From Candidatus Celerinatantimonas neptuna (GTDB lineage Bacteria > Pseudomonadota > Gammaproteobacteria > Enterobacterales > Celerinatantimonadaceae), in assembly GCA_911810475.1 (NCBI GenBank), contig OU461276.1, positions 3,969,501 to 4,033,500 of the forward strand: a stretch of 64,000 nucleotides of DNA, read 5' to 3'. A program made the position numbers and the translations under genes. The notes below the pieces were generated by a model. That model made no database searches. It worked only from the letters and a program-made list of their open reading frames with translations, and was not told the origin of the DNA. Of this stretch, positions 8,604 to 16,543 are shown piece after piece (within the stretch, counting starts at the first letter, position 1; each line of letters begins with the position of its first letter).

Positions 8604-10931
8604 ATGTCATCTGATTTGACACTCTGTGTGGTAGGGAATCCAAATTGCGGTAAAACAACACTCTTTAACCGTTTAACCGGAAGCCGACAAACTGTCGGAA
8701 ACTGGCCAGGGGTGACGGTTGACAAGAAAGTCGGCATTATTAATTTTGGCCCGAGAAAGGCAGATTTAGTCGACCTCCCTGGTATCTATTCGCTGGCGAC
8801 AAATGATATGTCATCAGAAGATGAACGGATTGCACGCGATTATATTTTATCGGGAGAATCTCAACTCGTTATCAACATCATTGACGCATCAAATTTAGAA
8901 AGAAACCTCTATTTGACCCTACAACTTGTAGAAATGAAAATTCCAATGATTGTTGTTGTCAATATGCTCGATATTGCTCAAAAAAGACAACTTCATATCC
9001 ATTTAGACAAACTGAGCGAACAATTAGGCTGCCCTGTTCTCCCGATTATAGCCACCCGAAATAAAGGGATCAAAGAACTTTTAGACTGTTGTAATAAACA
9101 ACTATCATCACCTTCTGTTTCGAACTTTAAGGTCCATTATCCACAATCGTTAGAAAAAACCATCGAGCAATTAACCACTATTCTGGCTAAAGAAAAGCAG
9201 CCTCACCCGTATTGGCATTCAATTCAATTTTTAGAATCAGAAACTATGCCGTCTCACATTGGCGAAGCACAACAAACCGAGGTACTCAAACAGCGTAATC
9301 AGATATCCAAAGAATTTGATGACGAATTGGATATTTATATGGCAGACGCACGATATCAGGATATTTCGGCCATTATCGAACACACGGTTGAACGCAAAGG
9401 TGAGATTTCTCAGACCATCACCGATCGCATTGACAAAGTCATACTGAACCGGCTCTGGGGGATCCCTATCTTTTTATTCATCATGTACTGCATGTTCCTT
9501 TTCACCATCAATATCGGCAGCGCCTTTATCGATTTCTTCGATATTTTCTTTGGCACCGTCTTTGTTAATGGCCTGGGACACTGGATGACATCTATTGGCT
9601 CCCCTCAATGGTTAACCGTCATCGTCGCAGATGGTATCGGCGGTGGGATTCAGACCGTATCCACATTCATTCCGGTGATCGGGTGCTTATATCTGTTCCT
9701 GTCATTTCTGGAAGACTCAGGATATATGGCCCGGGCCGCTTTTGTCATGGACCGGTTCATGCGCTCTATTGGGCTTCCTGGTAAAGCATTTGTTCCACTG
9801 ATTGTGGGATTTGGTTGTAATGTGCCTGCGGTAATGGCAACCCGGACCATGGAGAATAAGCTCGATCGAATCGTCACCGTGATGATGGCTCCGTTTATGT
9901 CGTGTGGTGCGCGCTTACCGGTTTATGTTTTATTTGCAACAGCCTTCTTCCCACATAATGGTCAGAATTTAGTCTTCAGTCTTTATCTGATTGGAATTGC
10001 AGCTGCCATTTTTACAGGTTTCTTACTGAAACGGACGGCACTGAAAGGAGAACTCTCTTCATTTGTCATGGAATTGCCTCCCTATCATATTCCAACCGTG
10101 TCTGGCATTTTATTAAGAACCTGGGAACGACTGAAAAACTTCATGCTAAGGGCTGGTAAACTGATCGTGATTATCGTCACCGTTTTAAGCTTCCTTAACT
10201 CAATTGGCACTGACGGCAGCTTTGGACACGAAGATAGTCCGAACTCAGTCTTATCCAAAATTGGCCAAACGATTACCCCTGTCTTTCATCCGATGGGAAT
10301 GAAACAGGATAACTGGCCAGCAGCTGTCGGTATGTTTACCGGTATCTTCGCCAAAGAAGCGGTCGTCGGTACCCTGAATTCACTCTATTCATCACTGGCT
10401 AAACAAGAAAACAGCAACAATGCAACAACCGGTGGAACTGAAGATGAACCACAGGTTGATATCACAGGTGGCATCAAAGAGGCATTTGCCAGTATCCCGG
10501 CCAATTTGGCTGATTTAGGCTCAGCGTTAACCGACCCACTGGGGATTAAAGTCGGAGACTTATCCAACAAAAATGAAGCCGCTGCCGATGAAGAAGTCAA
10601 TGTGACCACCATCGATATGATTGGCCGGTTATTCAACAGCCAGTTAGCGGCCTATGCCTACCTTCTGATGGTTTTATTGTATATCCCATGTGTTGCAGCC
10701 ATCGCGGCGATATGGCGTGAAGTCGGTACAAGATGGACCATCTTTGCATCACTTTGGACAACAGGGTTGGGATACGGCGCGGCTGTCTGCGTCTATCAAA
10801 TAGGCACAATCCATGAACATCCTGGCTACTCAGTTATTTCAATCGCAGCCGTTGTCTTCATTTTAGGGGCTTTTTTAACGTGGATTACCCGATCATACCG
10901 TTCCATTTCAACCCAACACCAATATGTTTAG
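8604..10931 (+). CDS. feoB: Ferrous iron transport protein B
   Basis: A 775-aa inner-membrane Fe2+ transporter with an N-terminal G-protein domain: G1 GNPNCGKT (residues 11-18), G3 DLPG (57-60), G4 NMLD (120-123), then a helical GDI-like region and a polytopic membrane domain from about residue 285. Gate-type Cys motifs GFGCNVPA and MSCGARLPVY are present. The start ATG at 8604 has AAAGGA upstream; an earlier in-frame ATG at 8583 overlaps feoA and is disfavoured. Length is close to the E. coli protein. A 60-residue hydrophilic insert near residues 595-655 separates late membrane segments. Confidence 0.96.
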   Translation: MSSDLTLCVVGNPNCGKTTLFNRLTGSRQTVGNWPGVTVDKKVGIINFGPRKADLVDLPGIYSLATNDMSSEDERIARDYILSGESQLVINIIDASNLERNLYLTLQLVEMKIPMIVVVNMLDIAQKRQLHIHLDKLSEQLGCPVLPIIATRNKGIKELLDCCNKQLSSPSVSNFKVHYPQSLEKTIEQLTTILAKEKQPHPYWHSIQFLESETMPSHIGEAQQTEVLKQRNQISKEFDDELDIYMADARYQDISAIIEHTVERKGEISQTITDRIDKVILNRLWGIPIFLFIMYCMFLFTINIGSAFIDFFDIFFGTVFVNGLGHWMTSIGSPQWLTVIVADGIGGGIQTVSTFIPVIGCLYLFLSFLEDSGYMARAAFVMDRFMRSIGLPGKAFVPLIVGFGCNVPAVMATRTMENKLDRIVTVMMAPFMSCGARLPVYVLFATAFFPHNGQNLVFSLYLIGIAAAIFTGFLLKRTALKGELSSFVMELPPYHIPTVSGILLRTWERLKNFMLRAGKLIVIIVTVLSFLNSIGTDGSFGHEDSPNSVLSKIGQTITPVFHPMGMKQDNWPAAVGMFTGIFAKEAVVGTLNSLYSSLAKQENSNNATTGGTEDEPQVDITGGIKEAFASIPANLADLGSALTDPLGIKVGDLSNKNEAAADEEVNVTTIDMIGRLFNSQLAAYAYLLMVLLYIPCVAAIAAIWREVGTRWTIFASLWTTGLGYGAAVCVYQIGTIHEHPGYSVISIAAVVFILGAFLTWITRSYRSISTQHQYV

Positions 10932-10943
10932 CCGGAGGCCAAC

Positions 10944-11165
10944 ATGAGCTTAATCCAACTACGCCAGTTTGTTAAAAATAAAAAGCAAGTGACATTAGAT
11001 GATATAGCTAAACACTTTCATGTCGATGCAGTTAAAATCGAATCGATGATGCAGCTTTTTATCGGGAAACAACTCGTTGAAAAACAAACGATTGAAACAA
11101 AATGCAGTCAATGCGCCTGTTGCAATAAAACAACTGAAATCATTTACCACTGGAAACAGGCATAA
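10944..11165 (+). CDS. feoC: FeoC-like winged-helix protein
   Basis: A 73-aa protein: winged helix (residues 1-50) followed by Cys54, Cys57, Cys59 and Cys60 in KCSQCACCN, the C-terminal cysteine cluster of FeoC that can bind an oxygen-sensitive Fe-S cluster. FeoC binds the FeoB cytoplasmic domain and protects it from FtsH proteolysis in enteric bacteria. It starts 12 bases after the feoB stop with a GGAGG site. Confidence 0.88.
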   Translation: MSLIQLRQFVKNKKQVTLDDIAKHFHVDAVKIESMMQLFIGKQLVEKQTIETKCSQCACCNKTTEIIYHWKQA

Positions 11166-11178
11166 CTAAAATATGAGA

Positions 11179-11204
11179 AAGGCCGGCAAACGCTGGTCTT
11201 TTTC
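11179..11204 (+). terminator. Terminator of the feo operon
   Basis: A 9-bp stem with two G-T pairs (AAGGCCGGC / GCTGGTCTT) and loop AAAC, followed by TTTC, placed 14 bases after the feoC stop. Confidence 0.7.
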
Positions 11205-11346
11205 ATGAATTTAAAATCTCGACCAGGGTAAGTAATGTAGACTCTGAATTCTGTTGTGTTCGTTTTTTCTGGCTCTGCACCAATTGATCCGCACCAGAAG
11301 TTTTGGACACTGAGTTAAGTGAGTACAATCACTAGCGAGGTGAACA

Positions 11347-11631
11347 ATGACAACTAAGAAAACACGAATCAAACATGCTCCTGAATTTAAAGCTGAAGCG
11401 CTTAAGTTAGCAGAGAAAGTCGGTGTCGCGGCTGCCGCACGACAGCTATCGTTGTATGGATCTCAAATTTATGGGTGGCGTAAAGCCGTCAAAAAAGATG
11501 CGAAAATCAGCGATAGAGAAAGGGAACTTGCCACTGAAAATGCCAAACTCAAACGATTATTGGCTGAGCAAGCTGAAGAGCTAGATATCGTAAAAAAGGC
11601 CGCCACCTACTTCGCGAAAAATCTAAAGTAG
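11347..11631 (+). CDS. IS3-family transposase OrfA
   Basis: 94 aa: HTH_Tnp_1 domain (residues 8-45) followed by a leucine-zipper coiled coil (RERELATENAKLKRLLAEQA) used for OrfA/OrfAB oligomerisation. A GAGGTG site precedes the ATG. A slippery sequence near its 3' end directs part of translation into orfB. Confidence 0.92.
   Translation: MTTKKTRIKHAPEFKAEALKLAEKVGVAAAARQLSLYGSQIYGWRKAVKKDAKISDRERELATENAKLKRLLAEQAEELDIVKKAATYFAKNLK
11592..11598 (+). promoter_or_regulatory. Programmed -1 frameshift site
   Basis: A AAA AAG in the orfA reading frame. In the -1 frame translation stays open from here through the orfB ATG at 11646, so the OrfAB fusion transposase can be made. Confidence 0.8.
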
Positions 11632-11645
11632 ATTGCTATGAGTTT

Positions 11646-12497
11646 ATGCTCGAACACCTGATGCAGTATAGGATTGTCCGTATGGCTAAGGTGTTTGGGG
11701 TTTCTCGAAGTGGGTTTTATTATTGGATTGATAATCGCAATAAAGTCACTCAACGCAACGAGCACCGTAAGCAACTTGATAGCAAAGTTCGTGAAGTCTT
11801 TGATGATAAAAAGGAACGTGATGGTGCAAGGCGCATTCAAAAAGAACTTGAAGAAAATGGTAATAAACACGATGTAAAAACCATCGCCGCGAGAATGAAA
11901 CGTCAGGGATTAGTTGCGAAAGCCGCACGCAAATTCAAGTGTACGACGGACAGCAAGCATAAGATACCTGTTGCTCCGAACCTGCTGGCTCAGGACTTTA
12001 ACGCAGTGGCTCCGAATCAAAAGTGGGCAGGTGACATCACCTATATCGCCACAAGCGAAGGCTGGCTATACTTGGCGGTAATTATTGATCTTTACTCAAG
12101 ACAAGTGATCGGCTGGTCTATGGGTACCAGAATGACGGCTACGCTAGTCTGCGATACGCTATCAATGGCCTTATTCCGTCGCGGGTTCCCTGAGCAAGTT
12201 ATCGTTCATAGTGATCGAGGAAGTCAATATTGCTCAAAAGACTATCGAGATCTTATAACCGCTTATAATCTAAAACAAAGTATGAGCAGGAAAGGAAATT
12301 GTTGGGATAATGCCTGTGTAGAAAGCTTCTTCCATTCGATGAAAGTTGAAGCGATCCAATATGAGCCGATAATGACGAGAGACCAGATGCGCCAAACGAT
12401 CTTTGAGTACATAGAGGTTGATTATAATCGGGCAAGAAGACACAGTGCTCTTGGGTATCTAAGCCCAGTTAACTTTGAACAACAAAATGTCGCTTAA
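11646..12497 (+). CDS. IS3-family transposase OrfB (DDE catalytic domain)
   Basis: 283 aa, functional as the C-terminal part of OrfAB. An N-terminal HTH_21-like region is followed by an RNase H-fold integrase core with Asp130 (AGDITYI), Asp190 (VHSDRGSQY) and Glu226 (DNACVESFF), a proper DD(35)E triad. The reading frame is unbroken, so the element may be active. The real translated product starts in orfA and shifts at 11592. Confidence 0.93.
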   Translation: MLEHLMQYRIVRMAKVFGVSRSGFYYWIDNRNKVTQRNEHRKQLDSKVREVFDDKKERDGARRIQKELEENGNKHDVKTIAARMKRQGLVAKAARKFKCTTDSKHKIPVAPNLLAQDFNAVAPNQKWAGDITYIATSEGWLYLAVIIDLYSRQVIGWSMGTRMTATLVCDTLSMALFRRGFPEQVIVHSDRGSQYCSKDYRDLITAYNLKQSMSRKGNCWDNACVESFFHSMKVEAIQYEPIMTRDQMRQTIFEYIEVDYNRARRHSALGYLSPVNFEQQNVA

Positions 12498-12524
12498 TGT
12501 GGTGTCCAGTCTTGCTGGAGCAGA

Positions 12525-13664
12525 TCATACATAATCAGATCGATTTCGCGTTTCTGACAATTTTTCCAGTGATGAGCGAAGTGACTCTTTACTGCTCATA
12601 TTTCCTTTTACTATTCTGCTTTGTATATCTTCAAAATCACTTTCAATCAATAGCTCTTTAATCCTACTTTCTAGAAGAATTAATGACTCAGAGTGATTAT
12701 AAAGTTCATTCCAATTTGTTTTTACATTTAAAATAAAAACAAGCCAAGGAATTAATGAACCGTCTTTATGTTCAAGTATTTCATCAATATTAGACCTTAT
12801 ATATGAATTGGATTTTTCAACAACTGACTCGTCCCCCTGTATGAATCTAAGGTTAAACATTATCATATCACATTTTTGACGTTCATAGCCCTCAAGATTG
12901 AATGTTCTATTTAACTCTTCATATGCTTGAATACCTAATTCAAATATTCCAAGTTCTCGATACATTTTTATAGACTGAATCATAATAGAACGTTTAAGTA
13001 GAGAGCAGATATTATTCCCACTAATTATTGATGTAAGTAGTGAACATCCATTTAAAAGAGAGTCTATGGGATTTTTCTGTGCAGTATATATTGAGAAACG
13101 TGCAAAATGGCCATAAGCCATCATATTATCACTTTCTGAGCATACTAATACTTCTTCTGCAAAATCTCTTGCTGCTTGATATTTTTTTTCTAAGTTTAAC
13201 TTTACTGCATAAGCACCAAGTTGGATATAAAACTCTTCTTGGCACTCTAATTTATCAGACAATTGACGGGACAGCGCCATTATTATGGCATGAAAAACAT
13301 GATCTGATGCATTCAAAGGTGCTGAGAAGATCTTAATAAAAAATTCCCTCACGCATGAATAGATTTCTCTGCTACTCCTCTCATCCAATTGAGGCATGTA
13401 AAACCCAGAAATACTGAACCCTTTATCTTTATATTGTTCCATACATTGCTTAATAAATGTCATAACTGAATCTTGATCAAATTCTACATATGTAAATTTT
13501 CTCATTTCATATGTTGGCACGTGTATGGCAGCTTGATATTTTTGGTGATATAAAAATGTTAGGTATGGAACACATTTAGAACCAATTTCATGAAGTGTAC
13601 CTGAAAAATTTGCAGATGCTTTTCTATAGAGTCTGTATTTCAGGAGAGCGAGTGGCGCGACCAA
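12525..13664 (-). CDS. Helical-repeat (TPR-like) protein, 3' end cut by the IS
   Basis: 379 codons; family not recognised. It starts with TTG at 13664, supported by GGAGG seven bases upstream, and overlaps the preceding kinase gene by 25 bases. No signal peptide or membrane segment is seen. From about residue 140 the protein is alpha-helical with TPR-like pairs (for example YQAARDFAEEVLV and GIQAYEELNRTFN). The stop codon TGA at 12527..12525 is formed by the outermost three bases of the IS right repeat, so the native C-terminus is lost or altered. Two sampled 60-base blocks contain 17 and 22 G+C, against 27-34 in the kinase gene. Function unknown. Confidence 0.65.
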   Translation of the reverse strand: MVAPLALLKYRLYRKASANFSGTLHEIGSKCVPYLTFLYHQKYQAAIHVPTYEMRKFTYVEFDQDSVMTFIKQCMEQYKDKGFSISGFYMPQLDERSSREIYSCVREFFIKIFSAPLNASDHVFHAIIMALSRQLSDKLECQEEFYIQLGAYAVKLNLEKKYQAARDFAEEVLVCSESDNMMAYGHFARFSIYTAQKNPIDSLLNGCSLLTSIISGNNICSLLKRSIMIQSIKMYRELGIFELGIQAYEELNRTFNLEGYERQKCDMIMFNLRFIQGDESVVEKSNSYIRSNIDEILEHKDGSLIPWLVFILNVKTNWNELYNHSESLILLESRIKELLIESDFEDIQSRIVKGNMSSKESLRSSLEKLSETRNRSDYV

Positions 13665-14278
13665 AGTAATTCCTCCAACAACTCATTGTCCTTTAGTTGC
13701 TCAAGCTCGAAAATCTCGAGCGTTTTTCGTGTGATCGAATCCGGAAGTTGTGCGTTGGCCTCAGTCATGTCTGTTTGCCGTGCCGAGAAATATTGCACCG
13801 CGCCTCGTAAACCACCGAGGCTGTCAACATAATCTGCCCACGCTTTCGTCCTATGCGAAAGGCTACGAGCAATTCTTTCCTCGATTTGCTCATCGGGAAC
13901 TACCAAGAATACATGCCGTAACTTTAGCGAGGCGATCAATTCAGCCTCTTGCACGAAGAAATCCGAGGTCATCAGTCGCCTGCTAATTAGAGTGAGGAAT
14001 AGTCTCTCAACTGCGATCGTCAGGATTCGATCATGAGTGGCGAATGGCCCGGCGGCCCGTACAAGCTGCAGTTGATCAACTAATCGAAGAATGCGTGCGA
14101 CGTGGGTATGTACATCGCAGACCGACGGGGTCACTTTTTCAAAGAAGCGTTCGGTCATATGTTCAGTTATGATGAGTTTGCTGTAATTTGGAACCTGCTC
14201 TTGCGCGACACGCTGCAGCCCTTGGAGTAATAACGTTTTTCCCGCTCCGCTAATCCCATCGATAATCACGGCGCTCAT
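13640..14278 (-). CDS. P-loop nucleoside-kinase-like protein
   Basis: 212 aa. The Walker A motif GISGAGKT (residues 8-15) follows a hydrophobic first strand (MSAVIID). A THDR segment and a late ERIARSLSHR segment recall the DRY/DRS and LID arginines of deoxynucleoside and thymidylate kinases, so it may phosphorylate a nucleotide-like or other small substrate; this is inference. The ATG at 14278 has AAGG upstream, whereas the ATG at 14293 has none. It overlaps the helical-repeat gene, so both are probably translated together. Its G+C is visibly higher than that of its neighbours, a sign of separate origin. Confidence 0.7.
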   Translation of the reverse strand: MSAVIIDGISGAGKTLLLQGLQRVAQEQVPNYSKLIITEHMTERFFEKVTPSVCDVHTHVARILRLVDQLQLVRAAGPFATHDRILTIAVERLFLTLISRRLMTSDFFVQEAELIASLKLRHVFLVVPDEQIEERIARSLSHRTKAWADYVDSLGGLRGAVQYFSARQTDMTEANAQLPDSITRKTLEIFELEQLKDNELLEELLWSRHSLS

Positions 14279-14312
14279 ATCGGAACCTTCCATTGCGAAT
14301 CTTGAACCGCCC

Positions 14313-14468
14313 TCATCTCAAGAAGCTCATCCTGCAAGAAAAGATATCTAGGTCGTTAATAAAATATAGTATTTCATCTATTTTTTTTGTTATCTCATCA
14401 TCTAAATCTTGTCCTAGTGAAAAATTTTTTTTAAACAAGTGATTTAGTTCTTCAATTAACTTTTCCAC
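14313..14468 (-). CDS. Small acidic ORF upstream of the kinase
   Basis: 51 codons from a GTG start at 14468 with AGGGAA five bases upstream. The product begins VEKLIEELNHLF and continues with an acidic amphipathic helix (LDDEITKKIDEILYFIN). The pattern looks coding, but there is no family match that I recognise. It is 34 bases upstream of the kinase start and on the same strand, so it could be the first gene of that cassette. It could also be chance reading in AT-rich DNA. Confidence 0.35.
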   Translation of the reverse strand: MEKLIEELNHLFKKNFSLGQDLDDEITKKIDEILYFINDLDIFSCRMSFLR

Positions 14469-14719
14469 GAAAATTCCCTAACTTTTTAAAGCGATTAAAA
14501 GCATAATAGACTGTCTGGCGGTCTTTGCTAGCTTTCGACAATCTTCTCGCATAGTTACTAATTGTTCAACATGTTGCGTTTATTTTTTGGCCGCTATGTT
14601 ATTTCAACTTTAGAGAAAAACGAAAATTGGAATTCAAAGAGAACTCGCACGGAAAATTACTATAAGTCTTAAAATATTGACTGAGTTCGTAACAGCTTTT
14701 GGGTCAGATTAGGTCGTGA
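14469..14719. other. AT-rich gap with a fragment-like open frame
   Basis: No complete gene is seen. On the minus strand, 14565..14452 is open for 37 codons without a start codon; it ends in a basic segment (RFKKLGNFRGKVN) and overlaps the GTG of the small ORF. This resembles the tail of a decayed gene. TTGAAA with AATAAA about 17 bases later on the minus strand could be a promoter for the cassette. Confidence 0.3.
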
Positions 14720-15163
14720 CTAATTCACATCAATAATCCTCGACGAGGGTTCACTATTTGAATTTACTATGGTATAGGGGGCATTAATGTAATCGTATGA
14801 CAAGTCTTCTACTCGGTCAGGGTAAGCCAACATCACTGACTCAACATACTCTCTGTATTCACTTCCAATGCGTTTTCGCCAGGCCTGAACATCGAGAAAA
14901 CCTTCAAACAAGCCTTCTTCCATATCATTCAATGTAGAATATTCCGTTATCTTCGCAGATATTCCGAGTTCATTGAGACTCTTGAGCTTCTTCTCGATCT
15001 GCTTTTTATCGTCTTCATTGTTCGCTATTTTCACAACTTCTGCGTTATGAAAATATCCAGAACTAAATGTGAATGTAAGATATGAACTATTAGAGTATTG
15101 TTTTTTATACTCGAAGCCATACATTCTATACCGTTCAATAACCTGACTGGAGCAAAGTTCCAT
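14720..15163 (-). CDS. Hypothetical protein, possibly a truncated N-terminal module
   Basis: 147 aa; family not recognised. It is mixed alpha/beta, with beta-rich residues 10-45 (YLTFTFSSGYFHNAEVVKI), a charged helix (DDKKQIEKKLKSLNELG) and a second half with LFEGFLDVQAWRKRI and AYPDRVEDLSYDYINAPY. No signal peptide or membrane helix. The last residues (SEPSSRIIDVN) look like a linker rather than a domain end, so the gene may be the 5' remnant of a longer one. No good ribosome site is present before the ATG. It lies in an accessory segment near an IS. Confidence 0.5.
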   Translation of the reverse strand: MELCSSQVIERYRMYGFEYKKQYSNSSYLTFTFSSGYFHNAEVVKIANNEDDKKQIEKKLKSLNELGISAKITEYSTLNDMEEGLFEGFLDVQAWRKRIGSEYREYVESVMLAYPDRVEDLSYDYINAPYTIVNSNSEPSSRIIDVN

Positions 15164-15359
15164 CTAACTAACTCTTTTTGTTAGCTTAATTAACCAGACA
15201 ATACCACTTGAAAAATAGCTAATCAGATAAGTAAAACACAAATTTAGTCGATCAATGTCACTCCAACACATAATGGAGCAGAAGCGAGTTACATCGACCT
15301 GTCGGATCTGATTGCATCGTGATGTGAATACCAACAGGTTGACTTCAGGCGAATCCAAA
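15164..15359. other. Intergenic gap, nothing recognised
   Basis: 196 bases between the 147-aa gene and the deacetylase. An open minus-strand frame crosses it but has no ribosome site and no coding character. No clear terminator is seen after the deacetylase. Confidence 0.3.
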
Positions 15360-16433
15360 TTAGCGATACGCGACAGTTTCGCCCGCCAGTAAAGGAACAC
15401 CATGACCACCGTGGTTAATCCAAACCGTCTGCTCTGAATGATTGGTAAAAACTTTATCATCATCACTGACTTTCACAGCCCCGAGCGCCTTCAGGTAAAG
15501 TGCAATATCTCCCATGCCTGCATACCAAACGTCTTTATGTCCGGAAAGTTTCTTACAGAGTTTGTCCATGAAAGTCCAATTATGTTCCGAATTGGGATTA
15601 TCGAACTCCCAACTATGTCCCCATATGAGAAACAGTGACAACTTCGAACTATCTTCATTTAAGAATCTATTGGTAATCTCTAAAGCCTGACCATGATGAA
15701 CACTGGGACGCCAGCGCAGTAGATCTCCGGGAAGTCTAAAATCATTTGTTTCAGGAACCACACGACCGTAATCAAGCCCCCATTCTTTCATACGCTTAAG
15801 CAGTGTGATGTTGTAGCTGCCAAATGGATATGACATACCGATCATCTTACGATGCAAGAGTTTTTCTAACCTTTTTTTCTCATCGTATATTTCTGATCGG
15901 ATATGCGCTTCTGTCGCATGATACAAAAAGGGATGAGTCGACGAATGCATCGAAATCTCGTGTCCTTTATAAACCGCTTTGAGTAGATCCTTTGGAATCT
16001 TATAAGGATCTTCGCAGACTATAAGGCCTGAATTAATATGAAAAGTTCCTTTTATCCTATATTTGTTGAATAATCTGGTTAACGGGATATCCTGAAGTCC
16101 GCCATCATCATAACTCATCCCCAGAGCTTTTTTCTTTCCATCAGGGAATGTAAACAAATCATAATGATTTGGTTTAATCGTCCAAAGGTCCCCATCGACA
16201 TACCAGGCTTCCGGTTTATCTAAGTAGTAATCTTCTGTTTTAGCATCTTCGCCATTGTTGAGTACAAAGCACACATTTTTTCTGCCTCTAACATCATATG
16301 TATACCAACCATCACGCCCTCGCTTCAGCAGCACTCCCGGCCATTTAGTTTGAAATTTTTCCGGATTGTTACCATCCCACAAATGGATGTAGGCCGATTT
16401 CCAGCTTTCTGGCTTCTTCAGATGAATCATCAT
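15360..16433 (-). CDS. Polysaccharide deacetylase with N-terminal starch-binding-like module
   Basis: 357 aa. Residues 5-80 resemble a CBM26-type starch-binding module (SAYIHLWDGNNPEKFQTKWPG, GWYTYDV, CFVLNNG). Residues 100-300 are a NodB-like deacetylase: SYDDGG (107-112) in place of TFDDG, His163 and His167 in HSSTHP, and RWRPS as a later motif. Such enzymes remove N- or O-acetyl groups from polysaccharides. There is no signal peptide with any of the candidate starts (GTG 16448, ATG 16433, ATG 16430), which is odd for an enzyme of this class. Gene 16544..17392 lies 110 bases upstream on the same strand. Confidence 0.78.
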   Translation of the reverse strand: MMIHLKKPESWKSAYIHLWDGNNPEKFQTKWPGVLLKRGRDGWYTYDVRGRKNVCFVLNNGEDAKTEDYYLDKPEAWYVDGDLWTIKPNHYDLFTFPDGKKKALGMSYDDGGLQDIPLTRLFNKYRIKGTFHINSGLIVCEDPYKIPKDLLKAVYKGHEISMHSSTHPFLYHATEAHIRSEIYDEKKRLEKLLHRKMIGMSYPFGSYNITLLKRMKEWGLDYGRVVPETNDFRLPGDLLRWRPSVHHGQALEITNRFLNEDSSKLSLFLIWGHSWEFDNPNSEHNWTFMDKLCKKLSGHKDVWYAGMGDIALYLKALGAVKVSDDDKVFTNHSEQTVWINHGGHGVPLLAGETVAYR

Positions 16434-16543
16434 AGAAAACACCACCACTCTATTTGAGAATATAGCAACTCCATCAACGGAACCAGAAGCTGATATATAG
16501 ATGTAATTAAACTATAAATATAGTCATAAAAACGACCATACGA

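Larger units (their letters stand above)
11285..12527 (+). mobile_element. IS3-family insertion sequence, apparently intact
   Basis: 1243 bp bounded by 38-bp imperfect inverted repeats (11285..11322 and 12490..12527; 26 of 38 positions match by hand alignment, beginning TGATC). It carries overlapping orfA and orfB in the -1 arrangement with a slippery heptamer. No matching direct repeats flank it (CCAAT on the left, TACAT on the right), which suggests that one flank was lost or rearranged after insertion. Confidence 0.9.

Noticed and set aside
15164-15466. 100-codon minus-strand frame overlapping the deacetylase end
   Set aside because: It shares DNA with the well-supported deacetylase gene in another frame, has no ribosome site and no protein-like pattern.
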